From Niallia sp. NCCP-28 (GTDB taxonomy: Bacteria; Bacillota; Bacilli; Bacillales; Cytobacillaceae), in NCBI RefSeq assembly GCF_023168165.1, contig NZ_BQYJ01000010.1:1-64000 (forward strand): a stretch of 64,000 nucleotides of DNA, in the 5' to 3' direction. The position numbers and the translations under genes are program-made. A model generated the notes under the pieces. The model was given only the letters and a program-made list of their open reading frames with translations, was not told where the DNA came from and ran no database searches. Below, piece by piece: positions 17,451-27,592 of this stretch (its first letter is position 1; every line of letters starts with the position of its first letter).

Positions 17451-18410
17451 AAAACGAAAAGATGTTTCATCAATAAACATGATATTCTCTCTTTTTTTCA
17501 GGGCTTTCACTAACTCAAATAAAGCATCGTCTTTCTTTTTTGCTTCTATCATGCAATCTATATGAGGAACTGTTCCATCCACCTTTATAAGAAATTCTAA
17601 AAATTGTTCACTATTAATATAATCAGCATGAGCCCGATCTTTTTCATTTGTGCGAGGACTGGAAATATGCATTTTAATCGGCAAGGAGGAATTGCTCCAA
17701 GTTTGGACAATCCGTTCCCAGTGATCTTCCCAATAATCCTCTTCGTTATGAACAATATGATGATGCAAATCAAATACGCAAGGAATACTTAGTTTTTCAC
17801 AAAGGTAAAGGACTTCATTTAAAGTAAAATTCGTATCGTCATTTTCAAGCATAATCATCTTTTGCCATTTAAGAGGAATCAGCCCCCAATTAGAGATAAA
17901 TTGTTCAAGCGCTTGCTCCTTATCATTATAAACACCACCTACGTGAAGTACGCAGCGATGTTCTATATTTACTTCCATTCCCCTTAACAGCCGTTCATGC
18001 ATTTGCAGTGTTTTTAAAGAAGTTTTTAAAATATCCTTATCCCTATTATTTAAAACAACAAAATGGTCTGGATGAAAATCAATGCGCATATTATTTTTGT
18101 TTGCAAACTCCCCAAGCTGGAAAAGCATTGGTTTTAAAGGAAGAATATAATCCCAATTGGGCAAATCAGGATGGTTGACCAGAGGGATAATTTTAGAACT
18201 TAATCGAAAAAAATGAATATCATTGATTGCGTTATGCTTTAAAAGACGCAGACAATTTTGCAAATTACTTATAGCTATTCTTTCTAATTTCTTAATCGCT
18301 GCTTCTTTATCTTTTATCGAAGAATATTGCTTGTATGTCATTGTTTGTGATGGTGAAGCATTTTGCAGATGAACGCTCATCGCTACATATCCTAGCCTAA
18401 ATACAGTCAC
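17442..18410 (-). CDS. uvsE: UV DNA damage endonuclease
   Basis: A 322-residue TIM-barrel endonuclease (UVDE family) that nicks 5' to UV photoproducts and other lesions, an alternative to UvrABC. The family opening RLGYVAMSVHL, the metal ligands within RIDFHPDHFVVL, LHVGG, MLENDD, CVFDLHHHIVHN and KMHISSPR, and the final DCMIEAKKKDDAL are all present. The start is GTG after GAGGG. It lies between cshA and ydbS, which are neighbours in B. subtilis, and is flanked by inverted 20-bp repeats, the left one overlapping its stop codon. Confidence 0.93.
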   Translation of the reverse strand: MTVFRLGYVAMSVHLQNASPSQTMTYKQYSSIKDKEAAIKKLERIAISNLQNCLRLLKHNAINDIHFFRLSSKIIPLVNHPDLPNWDYILPLKPMLFQLGEFANKNNMRIDFHPDHFVVLNNRDKDILKTSLKTLQMHERLLRGMEVNIEHRCVLHVGGVYNDKEQALEQFISNWGLIPLKWQKMIMLENDDTNFTLNEVLYLCEKLSIPCVFDLHHHIVHNEEDYWEDHWERIVQTWSNSSLPIKMHISSPRTNEKDRAHADYINSEQFLEFLIKVDGTVPHIDCMIEAKKKDDALFELVKALKKRENIMFIDETSFRFIK

Positions 18411-18483
18411 AAATGACCCTCTTTTCTCATTAATTTTTGATTAGTATATGCAAAATTTATGTAACCATCTGTTTCATCAGCAA

Positions 18484-18503
18484 ATAAAGTGAAACTGCAA
18501 TCA
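18484..18503 (+). repeat. Right copy of inverted 20-bp repeat flanking uvsE
   Basis: ATAAAGTGAAACTGCAATCA, inverted relative to 17431-17450 with one mismatch. It lies about 75 nt upstream of uvsE and is followed by a further CTCCCCTGATTGACTC segment (18521-18536) of the same motif type. Confidence 0.75.
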
Positions 18504-18616
18504 AGATGAGTTTACTACGTCTCCCCTGATTGACTCTTGAAACAGGATAATGGAAATAGATTACTAATCTTTGCTATATGATCTGGGCGGGAATCAAAAT
18601 CCAATTAAATAGGGAT

Positions 18617-18657
18617 AAAAAAATCCTTGTAAACATATTCATGCTTACAAGGATTTT
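18617..18657 (-). terminator. Terminator of cshA
   Basis: On the minus strand, AATCCTTGTAAGCA pairs with TGTTTACAAGGATT (one G-T pair) and is followed by a T run. It lies directly after the cshA stop codon. Confidence 0.88.
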
Positions 18658-18660
18658 TGG

Positions 18661-20148
18661 TTAACGATATGTGTTGGAATTTGAATTTGATTTAGAATAG
18701 CCGCTGCCATTTTGTTGGCCTGCTCGTTTATTGCTGTAGCCTTGACGTTGACGAGGATTATTATTTTTTCTATTTCTATCTCTATAGCCATTATTATTTT
18801 TGTCATATGGTTTGCGATCCCGCTTCATTGGCAATGGCTTTTCTTCTGTAAGTCGCACTGGTGTTGTATCAGGCTCTTTTGTCAGCAATTTTAAAACTGC
18901 GGCAACAACTGTATTTGCATCTTTTTGGGCTAATAAATCATCAGCAACTTCTTTATAAGAATCCAAATTATTTGCATCAATTGTCTGCATAATTTTTTCC
19001 ATTACTGCTTTTTGCTGTCCTTCTATTGCTTGATCTACCGTTGGAGGAATCATTTTTTCCATTTTTCTTTTTGTTGTTTTCTCCACAACTTGAAGGTATG
19101 ATCTTTCACGATACGTAATAAATGTAATCGCTACTCCTTCCTTGCCAGCTCTTCCTGTTCTGCCGATACGGTGAACATAACTTTCTGGATCTTGTGGAAT
19201 ATCAAAGTTATAAACATGCGTCACCCCTGAAATATCTAAACCACGAGCAGCAACATCTGTAGCAACCAGAACCTCAATAGATCCCTCTTTAAACTTTCTA
19301 AGCACAGACATACGTTTCGCTTGGCTTAGATCCCCATGTATCCCCTCTGCCGTATAGCCTCTTAAGTTAAGCGCTTCTGACAGCTCATCGACACGACGTT
19401 TTGTACGGCCAAAGATAATCGCTAATTCTGGGGATTGTATATCTAAAAGTCTTGTCAAAATATCAAACTTTGTTTTTTCCTGTGTTTCAATATAATATTG
19501 TTCAATCAACGGAACAGTCATTTCTTTTGCTTTTACTTTTACTATTTGCGGCTCTTTCATAAAACGCTCTGCCATTCTTCTAATAGGCGCCGGCATTGTA
19601 GCTGAAAATAATAAGGTTTGTCTTTCCTCTGGAATTTTAGAAAGAATAGACTCGATATCATCAATAAAACCCATATTCAGCATTTCATCTGCTTCATCTA
19701 AAATGACTGTGTTTACATGATCCAATTTTAATGTTTTTCTATTAATATGATCTAAAATACGCCCTGGTGTTCCAACAATAATATGTGGATTTTTCTTTAA
19801 TGCGCGGATTTGGCGGTTAATATCTTGACCACCAAAAATAGAAAGGACTCTTGTTCTTTTTCCGAAACCAATTTTATAAAGTTCTTCTGAAACTTGAATA
19901 GCCAGTTCTCTTGTTGGAGCAATAATAATCCCTTGGATTACTTCATTTGCTACATCTACTTTGTCAACTAAAGGCACTCCAAAAGCTGCTGTTTTTCCCG
20001 TACCAGTTTGCGCCTGCCCGATTAAATCCTTATGTTGAAGACTTAAAGGAATGGTTTCTGCCTGAATAGGCGTCGCTTCTTCAAAGCCCATTCTTTTTAA
20101 TGATTTCATTGTAGCAGCACTAATACCTAAATCTTGAAACTTAACCAA
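18661..20148 (-). CDS. cshA: DEAD-box RNA helicase CshA
   Basis: A 495-residue RNA helicase of the RNA degradosome and cold adaptation. The Q motif GFEEATPIQ, motif [19 protein letters not shown] and [10 protein letters not shown] are intact. The C-terminal tail from about residue 435 is rich in R, G, N and S, an RNA-binding extension. An ATG at 20172 opens the frame, but AGAAGGAGA lies inside that extension; the TTG at 20148 (giving [10 protein letters not shown]) has 9-nt spacing and fits the family N-terminus, so it is chosen. Confidence 0.94.
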   Translation of the reverse strand: MVKFQDLGISAATMKSLKRMGFEEATPIQAETIPLSLQHKDLIGQAQTGTGKTAAFGVPLVDKVDVANEVIQGIIIAPTRELAIQVSEELYKIGFGKRTRVLSIFGGQDINRQIRALKKNPHIIVGTPGRILDHINRKTLKLDHVNTVILDEADEMLNMGFIDDIESILSKIPEERQTLLFSATMPAPIRRMAERFMKEPQIVKVKAKEMTVPLIEQYYIETQEKTKFDILTRLLDIQSPELAIIFGRTKRRVDELSEALNLRGYTAEGIHGDLSQAKRMSVLRKFKEGSIEVLVATDVAARGLDISGVTHVYNFDIPQDPESYVHRIGRTGRAGKEGVAITFITYRERSYLQVVEKTTKRKMEKMIPPTVDQAIEGQQKAVMEKIMQTIDANNLDSYKEVADDLLAQKDANTVVAAVLKLLTKEPDTTPVRLTEEKPLPMKRDRKPYDKNNNGYRDRNRKNNNPRQRQGYSNKRAGQQNGSGYSKSNSNSNTYR

Positions 20149-20172
20149 TATATCCAATCTCCTTCTAGTCAT

Positions 20173-21097
20173 TAAAAATATTCACAAATGACAGTGATTT
20201 CCATGCACTAACTTTATATATGTACCTCATTTCTTATCAAAGAAACATATTGTTATGGCGTTAGTTTTTATCCACTTTGCCGCTATTCCCCAAACAATTA
20301 TATTAACGCAGAACAAAACAAGTTTAATGTGAAAAGTTTTGTGGGATTTATCAATCCATCATTACTCATTTGGAGAAACATGGGGTTATATATGCTTATT
20401 TGTTAACTAAATAAGATACTGTAAAATTGAGTTTTAACAGAGAGGAAATATTTCAAATGACTTCCAATTTTTTATTTAAGTTTACAGCTAATATTTTCAG
20501 TTAGCCAAATACAAAGAAATTTTTATTGAAATTATGCAAGCATGTATACATTTCCCTTATTAGGAAGAGGTTCCTCTTAATTAACAAAACCGAAAAAATC
20601 CACCTAATAAAAAAAGAAAAAATGATTAAAAATAGACTTTCCAGTCCTTCAAAATTTCTCTCTATTTGGCTATTTTCTTTTATAAGGGATTTGCCTAGAA
20701 TCCAGTTGATATACCACTTTTATTTATTGCTCTGCCCTCCTAAAAGAAAACATTCCATTAGCTAATTTATGCAATTGCATGTAAAAATAATCTTATCACT
20801 TAAAAATAAGGTTTGCAATAATATGACATTTTAAACCAACGATTTCATATAAGCCCTTTTAAATAAGAAAGGCATTTTCTTTTTGATATATGCACTTTTA
20901 ATATGCAATAACTCAAAATAAAATATGATGGTATTCGACAAATATCAATTTTCCCCATCTGAAAATTATAAATTTATTATTATTCAATGAATTTTTATAG
21001 ATTGCTCCTTTTGACCAAATTGCCTGAGAGGTCCATACACGTAAATATTATAATTACAAGTATGCAAACCTCATCATTATAGAAAACTTCCTAACTG
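20173..21097. other. Long non-coding interval between murF and cshA
   Basis: About 925 bp, very AT-rich. A 79-codon plus-strand frame at 20526-20765 has no ribosome site and low-complexity composition, so it is not called. No known riboswitch or strong hairpin was recognised. The cshA leader and promoter must lie at its left end. Confidence 0.5.
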
Positions 21098-22468
21098 TTA
21101 CTGTAATGCACGGACTACTTCTTCTAATCTCATCCCTCTTGATGCTTTTATTAAAACAACTGTTTCTTGGTCTATTTTTTTGTTTAAAGCTGCGATAAGT
21201 TCCTCTTTATCAGCAAATGAAAAAACACGGTTTTCAGGCAGATTTTTTTTTGCTCCTTCTGCAATAAATAAGCCGAGTTTCCCATATGTGAATACATAAT
21301 CCATTTCCTCTGATAAACTTGTTCCAACTTCATAATGGTATTGTTCTTCATCTGGCCCAAGCTCCAGCATATCACCAAATACAATTATTTTTTTCTTAAA
21401 TCCGGGAAGTTTTTTCAGCACATTTATGGCTGCTAACATGGACGTGGGGCTGGCATTATAAGCATCATTGATAATATGAACCCCATTTTTCCCTTCCAGC
21501 AGCTCCATCCTCATATTGGTTAATGTTAAATTTTTAAAGCCTTGATCCATCTCTTCAAAAGATATATGGAAATATTCTGCAACTAGCATGGCTGCCAAAG
21601 CATTTAAGATATTATGATCACCTAAAACTGGCAGCTCAAACTGTTTCGTTAGGCCGTTAATTGTAAATGTGCTCCCATTTTCCTTCTGGACTATACTGAC
21701 AGGATACACATCATTGCTTGAATTTTTGCCAAACGTTTTAACATCAGCATCCTTTTCTAATTTTGTTATCCTTTCAGAAAGAAGGGGCTCATCTCCAAAA
21801 TAAATAATTCTCCCACCATTTTTTAATCCATTAACAATTTCTAGCTTTGCTTCTGCAATCCCTTCTCTAGACCCTAAATCAAGAAGATGTGATTCTCCGA
21901 TATTTGTAATTACTACAACATCTGGTTCTGCCAGTCTAGTCAAAAAATCAATTTCTCCCCGTCCGCTCATTCCCATTTCTAATACAGCAATATCTGTATC
22001 TTCTTCTAGATTTAGAACAGTCAAAGGCAGCCCAAGATGATTATTATAGTTTCCTTCTGTTTTTTGCACTTTATATTTTAATGCAAGAAGATTTGTTGTT
22101 ATATCCTTTGTAGAAGTTTTGCCATTGCTTCCTGTAATCCCCACTACTTTGACGGAGAGCTCATCCCGATAGCTTTTCGCTAAATTCTGGATGCTGTTTA
22201 GTGTATCCTCTACATATATAAGCGGAAGATGCTTAGGGGGATTGGGTACATCTTTTTGCCAGAAGGATGCTGCCGCTCCCCTTTTAATAGCATCTTCTAC
22301 ATATTGATGCCCATCTGTTTTTTCCCCTTTAAAGGGCACAAATAAATTTCCTTTTTCTATCTTTCGTGAATCAATCGTAACACCTTGTATTTCTATCGCT
22401 TTTGCAAATTCAGCCGCATCTTCTGCACCAGCCATTTTTGCTACTTCTTCTACGGTACGCTTTATCAT
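21098..22468 (-). CDS. murF: UDP-MurNAc-tripeptide:D-Ala-D-Ala ligase MurF
   Basis: A 456-residue Mur ligase that adds D-Ala-D-Ala to the UDP-MurNAc tripeptide in the cytoplasm. The ATP loop is GITGSNGKTSTKD, followed by EGNYNNHLGLPLT, VLEMGMSGRGEI and the substrate-binding NDAYNASPTSM. The frame opens at 22486, but GGAGGG lies within that extension; the ATG at 22468 (MIKRTVEEV) is used. It follows ddl, the enzyme that makes its substrate. Confidence 0.95.
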   Translation of the reverse strand: MIKRTVEEVAKMAGAEDAAEFAKAIEIQGVTIDSRKIEKGNLFVPFKGEKTDGHQYVEDAIKRGAAASFWQKDVPNPPKHLPLIYVEDTLNSIQNLAKSYRDELSVKVVGITGSNGKTSTKDITTNLLALKYKVQKTEGNYNNHLGLPLTVLNLEEDTDIAVLEMGMSGRGEIDFLTRLAEPDVVVITNIGESHLLDLGSREGIAEAKLEIVNGLKNGGRIIYFGDEPLLSERITKLEKDADVKTFGKNSSNDVYPVSIVQKENGSTFTINGLTKQFELPVLGDHNILNALAAMLVAEYFHISFEEMDQGFKNLTLTNMRMELLEGKNGVHIINDAYNASPTSMLAAINVLKKLPGFKKKIIVFGDMLELGPDEEQYHYEVGTSLSEEMDYVFTYGKLGLFIAEGAKKNLPENRVFSFADKEELIAALNKKIDQETVVLIKASRGMRLEEVVRALQ

Positions 22469-22725
22469 CAAGAACCCTCCATCCATATGTATAACTCCAC
22501 TTCATTAACAGGCAATAAGCGTCTACCTAAAAAATATAAAAATCCTATTTAATAGGCAAGCATAGCCTGGAAAAGAATAAGATAAAAATTCTCATTAGAC
22601 GATGGAAAAACGCTTGCTCATCAAAGCCCCCTTTTGTTCTCCGTTTAAAAAAACGAAAAATAAACAAAGCAGCCCTTGTTGGTCAAACGTTTTTATCCGT
22701 CCAATCAGCTAAAAATAACCGATCT

Positions 22726-23799
22726 TTACATCGTATATTTAATCATTTGCTTCTCTGCATGTCTTTCAAGAGCAAGATCAACTAATTTTTCAATTAAAGC
22801 GGAATATTCTAAGCCGCTTTCCTTCCATAAAAGCGGGAACATGCTAAATGGAGTAAAACCAGGCATGGTGTTTACTTCGTTTATAAATACATTGCCCTCT
22901 TTTGTCAAAAAGAAATCTGCACGAACTAATCCTGAGCAATCTAATGCTTTAAATGCTTTAATCGCTTCTTCTTTTATTAGGTTATACTCTGCTTCTGAAA
23001 CTTCAGCAGGAATAATTAATGCTGTATTTCCATCCTCATATTTTGCCTTATAGTCATAGAAATCTTTTTTCGCAACAATTTCACCAGCAACAGAAACTTG
23101 AGGCTCATCGTTCCCAAGTACAGCCACTTCAATTTCTCTTGCTGTAACGCCCTCTTCGATAATAACTTTTCTGTCAAACTGAAACGCCTCTACAAATGCT
23201 GCTTCTAGTTCTTCCTGATTTGTACACTTGCTGATTCCTACACTTGACCCTAAGTTGGCCGGCTTTACAAAACATGGAAATCCAAGCTCTTGTTCTACTT
23301 TTTGATAAGCTTTTTCTTTATTGTTTTGCCAATCTTTTCGGATAAAAGAATTATATTTAACTTGTTTTAATCCTGCTACCTCAAAGATATTTTTCATAAT
23401 CACTTTATCCATTCCAGCTGAAGAAGCTAACACCCCGTTTCCGACATATGGCAAATTCAACAGCTCTAATAACCCTTGAACTGTGCCATCTTCTCCATTC
23501 GGTCCATGTAAAAGGGGAAAAATAACATCAAAATTATTATTTTCCGTTGTTTCAAAAAGGCTGGAGGAAAGCGCTGTCGATTGAATTTCCTCCCTTTTTG
23601 AAAATGCCAGCTGATCCACATTTTCAACTGGACCTGTCAATTGCGGCCCTTTAATCCATTCTCCCTTTTCTGATATGTAAATAGGATAAATATCGAATTT
23701 ATTTGTATCTAATGCTTTAATAACCGCCATTGCTGTTTGCATACTAACTTTATGTTCAGCAGATTTACCACCATATAATAAACCAAGCTTTTTTTTCAT
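22726..23799 (-). CDS. ddl: D-alanine--D-alanine ligase
   Basis: A 357-residue ATP-grasp ligase that makes D-Ala-D-Ala. It opens with [18 protein letters not shown] and has the [25 protein letters not shown] and [10 protein letters not shown] motifs. The lactate-type change at the omega-loop is not evident ([12 protein letters not shown] keeps the Y-K-x-K-Y pattern of D-Ala enzymes). An upstream ATG (23826) is rejected because GGAGG lies inside; the ATG at 23799 has 8-nt spacing. It is followed by murF. Confidence 0.95.
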   Translation of the reverse strand: MKKKLGLLYGGKSAEHKVSMQTAMAVIKALDTNKFDIYPIYISEKGEWIKGPQLTGPVENVDQLAFSKREEIQSTALSSSLFETTENNNFDVIFPLLHGPNGEDGTVQGLLELLNLPYVGNGVLASSAGMDKVIMKNIFEVAGLKQVKYNSFIRKDWQNNKEKAYQKVEQELGFPCFVKPANLGSSVGISKCTNQEELEAAFVEAFQFDRKVIIEEGVTAREIEVAVLGNDEPQVSVAGEIVAKKDFYDYKAKYEDGNTALIIPAEVSEAEYNLIKEEAIKAFKALDCSGLVRADFFLTKEGNVFINEVNTMPGFTPFSMFPLLWKESGLEYSALIEKLVDLALERHAEKQMIKYTM

Positions 23800-23982
23800 T
23801 TTATGTTCCTCCAATTTATCAATCATACCTATTTTATTCTACCACTAGATGATGTCTATTCAAAAGCAGAATCCCGATATTCCTTTATCTTTTCATCAAA
23901 ATGTAATAGTCTCTTCATGTTTGTTATTAATCTATGTTATATCCTTTAAACTGGAAGCTTATTTTATGCATAATATTTTGCC

Positions 23983-24010
23983 AAAAAAAGAACAAACTTA
24001 CTTGTTCTTT
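23983..24010 (-). terminator. Terminator of the cobalamin operon
   Basis: On the minus strand, AAAGAACAA pairs with TTGTTCTTT across a 6-nt loop, followed by a T run. It lies 20 nt after cblS and ends the 11-kb cobalamin transcript before ddl. Confidence 0.88.
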
Positions 24011-24029
24011 AGAGTACTCCTGCCTTTCG

Positions 24030-24737
24030 CTACTTTTCTATAAAAGAAATGGAATGGAAATAAGAACTGGTTAAGTTTCGCAGCATTTGTTCTTCTTCTT
24101 CCTCGTACTCTATTATAAAACAGGTGGAAGGACCAGCAGATTTATTAATATCTAATGAACAATGAATTTCTCTCTCTTCCATTTCCCCTAGCAAAACAGA
24201 AAGCTCTGCTAAAATTCCCTTTGATCCAACAGGAAGCAAATGATATTTCCTTGCTTTTGCTAATGAATAAAATAAAGATAATGGAGCAATCTTTTCTTTT
24301 TCCTCTATTACCTCATTTCCAACAAGGGGGCTGCCAATAACTGCGACTCTGCTATTTTTAATGTTAAAGCTCTCCTGATAGCTGTCTTTTTTTCCAAGCA
24401 CTGTAAGACCAACGGCAGATTGATTTAGCGTAAAATTGCTCTCTGTGCTCCCTGTAATAGCTAACTTCTCTCCCCCTACCTCGATCATGCCCTGTTTTAT
24501 TCCCACTATAAGCTTATTCCAGGCAATTTCTCCGCAAAAATTCTGCAAAATAACAGAAAAAGGAATCGCCCTGGCTGCGACACACTCCATCCATGCGACA
24601 CGAAAAGAAAAATAGGCAACTGTCTCATAATCAACTTTTACTACATCCTGTTCTTTTAAGCCTATTCCTCCACTATTATCTGCTGCTATCACCACTTCTT
24701 CCTTTTCATTAAAAGGAATTATTTGCACATCTCTCAT
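24030..24737 (-). CDS. cblS: Alpha-ribazole kinase CblS
   Basis: A 235-residue protein of the AIR-synthase-like fold (AADNSGGIGLKEQDVVKV near the N-terminus; SGG-type nucleotide site). Together with the preceding CblT-like gene this matches the CblT/CblS pair described in Geobacillus and Listeria: CblS phosphorylates alpha-ribazole to alpha-ribazole phosphate, the CobS substrate. The ATG at 24737 overlaps the cblT stop as ATGA, so the longer frame to 24755 is not used. It is the last gene of the cobalamin operon. The family is assigned from context plus motif. Confidence 0.8.
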   Translation of the reverse strand: MRDVQIIPFNEKEEVVIAADNSGGIGLKEQDVVKVDYETVAYFSFRVAWMECVAARAIPFSVILQNFCGEIAWNKLIVGIKQGMIEVGGEKLAITGSTESNFTLNQSAVGLTVLGKKDSYQESFNIKNSRVAVIGSPLVGNEVIEEKEKIAPLSLFYSLAKARKYHLLPVGSKGILAELSVLLGEMEEREIHCSLDINKSAGPSTCFIIEYEEEEEQMLRNLTSSYFHSISFIEK

Positions 24738-25216
24738 TGACTTCTTTTTCTCCATAATTTTATCAGCTGCAATCTAGGCAATAATACTGCAGCAACTGCC
24801 CCATTAAGCACCGCCCCTATAAATAAAGAGGGAATAGCAGCAAAATAGAACTTCTCGCTGATCAGAAAGAGAAATGGCAACGGCAAAACAACACTATTTG
24901 CAATAATAAATATAATACTCCCGATATAGATCGAGTATTTTTTATGCAGCCATGAATAAACAAAAACCAATAAAAACATTTCCAATCCAATGATTACATG
25001 GAAAGGGCCAAGAGGAAAACCTCCGAGAAACGCAGATAAAACATGACCGACTGCCGCTATGACACCGCCGCTAATTCCTCCTAAAAGTACACCTGCTATC
25101 AAACTAGGAAAACTATCCAATCCAATGCTGCCAACAGAAGATGGAATTTTAAAGGCCGCCCCTACAGCTGATAAAGCAATAAACAGCGCATAAACACTAA
25201 TTTTCCTGCTGACCAT
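24734..25216 (-). CDS. cblT: Alpha-ribazole transporter CblT (ECF S-component type)
   Basis: A 160-residue membrane protein with about five helices and the ECF S-component look (VSRKISVYALFIALSAVGA, then GGISGGVIAAVGHVLSAFLGG). Paired with cblS in a cobalamin operon, it fits CblT, which imports alpha-ribazole. The frame opens at 25261 within pduO, but AAGGAG lies 9 nt before the ATG at 25216 (MVSRKIS), which is chosen. The energising module of the transporter is not encoded here. Confidence 0.8.
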   Translation of the reverse strand: MVSRKISVYALFIALSAVGAAFKIPSSVGSIGLDSFPSLIAGVLLGGISGGVIAAVGHVLSAFLGGFPLGPFHVIIGLEMFLLVFVYSWLHKKYSIYIGSIIFIIANSVVLPLPFLFLISEKFYFAAIPSLFIGAVLNGAVAAVLLPRLQLIKLWRKRSQ

Positions 25217-25802
25217 CTCTTGCATCTCCTTTTCCTTTTCCCCCACGAAATACTTTAGCACTTCTTATATATTCTATATCCCCTACTTGGCTGCGGAAAT
25301 TAATGACACGTGCTAAGGCAAAAAAGTAATCAGATAGACGATTTAAATATTGCAAAGACAAATCCGATACATTTTCATCTGCTTTTTTTAAAGTCACAAC
25401 TAATCGTTCTGCCCTTCTTGTTACAGTTCTTGCGATATGAATACTTGCTGCAGCAAGATGGCCTCCTGGAAGAATAAATCGCTCTAGAGATGGTGCCTCT
25501 TCTATAAATTGATCAATTCTTTTTTCTAAATAGGAGATAGACTCTGCTGTAAGTTTGACTGGATGGTTTGGCAGGATATTTGCCAAGTCGCCGCCACAAT
25601 CAAAAAGTTCATGCTGAATTTTTTCCAAATCATCAATAAGATCTGCAAATGTATCTTTTTCTAACTGAGCAATAGCCTGCCCTACAAAACAATTTGCCTC
25701 ATCTACTGTCCCATAGCTTTCTATACGAATATCATCTTTATCTACTCTGCCACCAATAATGCTCGTTTGTCCTTTATCTCCTGTTTTTGTATATATGCGC
25801 AT
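25197..25802 (-). CDS. Cob(I)alamin adenosyltransferase, PduO type
   Basis: A 201-residue trimeric ATP:corrinoid adenosyltransferase that adds the 5'-deoxyadenosyl ligand to reduced corrinoid. The N-terminal MRIYTKTGDKGQTSIIGG and the signature RTVTRRAERLVV with the closing LNRLSDYFFALARVIN segment are intact. AGAAGGAG precedes the ATG. It overlaps the start of cblT by about 20 nt. It supplies the adenosylated intermediates that CbiB and CobU require. Confidence 0.93.
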   Translation of the reverse strand: MRIYTKTGDKGQTSIIGGRVDKDDIRIESYGTVDEANCFVGQAIAQLEKDTFADLIDDLEKIQHELFDCGGDLANILPNHPVKLTAESISYLEKRIDQFIEEAPSLERFILPGGHLAAASIHIARTVTRRAERLVVTLKKADENVSDLSLQYLNRLSDYFFALARVINFRSQVGDIEYIRSAKVFRGGKGKGDARDGQQEN

Positions 25803-25824
25803 TTATGCTCCTTCTTTCTACTTT

Positions 25825-26268
25825 TTAGTTTTTTAATGTATCATTTACTCCATACCAAATAACATCTACTCTTTTAGCATTTCGTGCTGCTTCTTGATAA
25901 ATCCAGCCAACTGCATCTCGCCACTCTCTATTCTCTTTCTCAATAGGCACAATCCCTTTTGTAATATCGCTGCCAATTACAATGACACGACGTTTCTCCT
26001 CCTGTTCCTCCCAGCTGATCAATTCTTTAAATAACTGACGAAAATAGCAAGTTGTTTCTTCGATTCCCAGCCTTGCTAACTTTTCCTGCACAAAATACTC
26101 CAACCCTACCAACATAAGTACAGGCTTCTCTAAGAGAGAAATATTCTCTATAGCAGTATTTTTATAAAAACTGAGAAGCTCGAGTTCTTCGTTTTGTGTG
26201 GTAAGTTGATAAAAATTCAGCGCCCATTTCCTTTTTCCATTAAAGTTTCCTCCCGTAATGAAGTGCAT
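25825..26268 (-). CDS. Short CobU-like protein with degenerate P-loop
   Basis: A 147-residue relative of CobU. The N-terminus HFITGGNFNGKRKWA aligns with the CobU P-loop but lacks the GKS/T ending. The HHxxxR guanylylation region is absent. The C-terminal motif is well kept: GSDITKGIVPIEKENREWRDAVGWIYQEAARNAKRVDVIW matches the CobU NEVGxGIVPxxxxxRxxRDxxGxxNQ pattern. The start follows GGGGGAG and overlaps the phosphatase gene by about 50 nt. The other CobU in this operon (29103-29666) shows the opposite losses. Function is unknown; a partner subunit is one possibility. Confidence 0.75.
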   Translation of the reverse strand: MHFITGGNFNGKRKWALNFYQLTTQNEELELLSFYKNTAIENISLLEKPVLMLVGLEYFVQEKLARLGIEETTCYFRQLFKELISWEEQEEKRRVIVIGSDITKGIVPIEKENREWRDAVGWIYQEAARNAKRVDVIWYGVNDTLKN

Positions 26269-26840
26269 CGTTTTCTCCCCCTAAAATCCTCCTGATTATT
26301 CCAAACAAGTTCAAATCCGCTTTCCACATCTACAGAATAGTCAAAAAAACCTTTACTGTCTGATCCATAACATTGCAGCAAATAACGAATTACTCCACCA
26401 TGTGCAACAATAGCTGCTTTGTCTGCCCTTTCACTTGCTTCTATTAGTAGATCCCATCCCTTTTCCACTCTTTTTGCAAAGTCTGAGAAGTTTTCGCCAT
26501 TTGGAGGTTGTATGGCAAAAGGATTAGAAATCCATTCACAATAGACTTGGTCATTCTTTAGCTGTTCATATGTTTTTCCTTCCCATTCGCCAAAATGCAT
26601 TTCCCGAAACATGGAAGTAGTGGTCACTTTTCTATTTGGAAAAATAATCGCTGCCGTCTGTTTTGCACGTAAAAGATCGCTGGAGAAAATTTGATTATAT
26701 TGTTTATTCGCTTTTTTGTTCATTAAGTGATTACGGCCTTTTTCGCTTAAAGGACTATCCAGCCATCCAATATAAGCCTTCTGTTCATTTTCTTTTGTTA
26801 AGCCATGACGAAATAATGCAACAACCATAGACTTGCCCAT
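26217..26840 (-). CDS. cobC: Histidine phosphatase, probable CobC-type
   Basis: A 207-residue phosphoglycerate-mutase-like phosphatase. The catalytic motif is ALFRHGLTKENEQKAYIGWLDSPLS, and the second histidine is in AAIVAHGGVIRYLL. In this operon it should dephosphorylate alpha-ribazole phosphate or adenosylcobalamin 5'-phosphate. The frame extends to 26903 inside cobS; the ATG at 26840 after AAGGGGTGG is preferred. Identity as a cobalamin phosphatase comes from context. Confidence 0.85.
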   Translation of the reverse strand: MGKSMVVALFRHGLTKENEQKAYIGWLDSPLSEKGRNHLMNKKANKQYNQIFSSDLLRAKQTAAIIFPNRKVTTTSMFREMHFGEWEGKTYEQLKNDQVYCEWISNPFAIQPPNGENFSDFAKRVEKGWDLLIEASERADKAAIVAHGGVIRYLLQCYGSDSKGFFDYSVDVESGFELVWNNQEDFRGRKRCTSLREETLMEKGNGR

Positions 26841-27592
26841 AATATCAGTTCCACCCCTTCTACAGATGCTCCCAACAAATCTCCTGTTAACCCTCCAAAC
26901 CAACTGACTATTTTTTTGGATAGAAATAAATAGCTTAACAAACTAGCAGTAAACAATAGGAAGACAATAGGAAGTATATCTTTATACAAGAAAAAAAGAC
27001 CTACAAAACAAAAGCTAATATACCCTAAATAAATAACCGTAATATGCGGATGGGCTGCACGCTTAAAAAAGGAACCAAGCCCGCTGTCCTTAGCTTCTGG
27101 TACATAAATCAGCAATAATCCCATTACCATTTTTGAAAAAAACGGTAAAATCAATAGGAGAATATAGTCTTTCGTCTGCCAATTTTGCAAAATCTCATAA
27201 ATAAATAAAAATTTTGCACTTAATAATAAAAGAACGGATAAAACCCCAAACGCACCTATTCGAGGATCTTTCATTATTTCCAGCCGTTTTTCCTGATCTT
27301 GATAAGAAAAAAAAGCATCACTTGCATCCATCCATCCGTCTAGGTGCAGCCCTCCAGTCAAACAGATCATCCCTAGCCATAAAAGAAACGATACAGCCAA
27401 TAAGGAAAAAGGCGAAAAATTCAGCAATATATAAACAAAACTGCTGTATATCAATCCTTGAATAATCCCTAAGATAGGAAAAGTGCGTACACTGCTAGTT
27501 ATAAACGCTTTTTCCATCGGCAGGGATGAACGAATTGGGATGGCAGTGAAAAATTGAATATTTATTAATATTCCTATCCATAATTTTTTCAT
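26798..27592 (-). CDS. cobS: Adenosylcobinamide-GDP ribazoletransferase CobS
   Basis: A 264-residue integral membrane enzyme that joins alpha-ribazole (phosphate) to adenosylcobinamide-GDP, the final ring-assembly step. Family motifs are NIQFFTAIPI at the N-terminus and GGLHLDGWMDASDAFFS, which holds the metal-binding aspartates. About seven helices follow. The ATG at 27592 overlaps the cobyric acid synthase stop as ATGA, so the longer frame to 27634 is rejected. Confidence 0.93.
   Translation of the reverse strand: MKKLWIGILINIQFFTAIPIRSSLPMEKAFITSSVRTFPILGIIQGLIYSSFVYILLNFSPFSLLAVSFLLWLGMICLTGGLHLDGWMDASDAFFSYQDQEKRLEIMKDPRIGAFGVLSVLLLLSAKFLFIYEILQNWQTKDYILLLILPFFSKMVMGLLLIYVPEAKDSGLGSFFKRAAHPHITVIYLGYISFCFVGLFFLYKDILPIVFLLFTASLLSYLFLSKKIVSWFGGLTGDLLGASVEGVELILWASLWLLHYFVMA

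Noticed and set aside
20526-20765. A 79-codon plus-strand frame in the cshA-murF gap
   Set aside because: No ribosome site, low-complexity composition and no recognisable motif.
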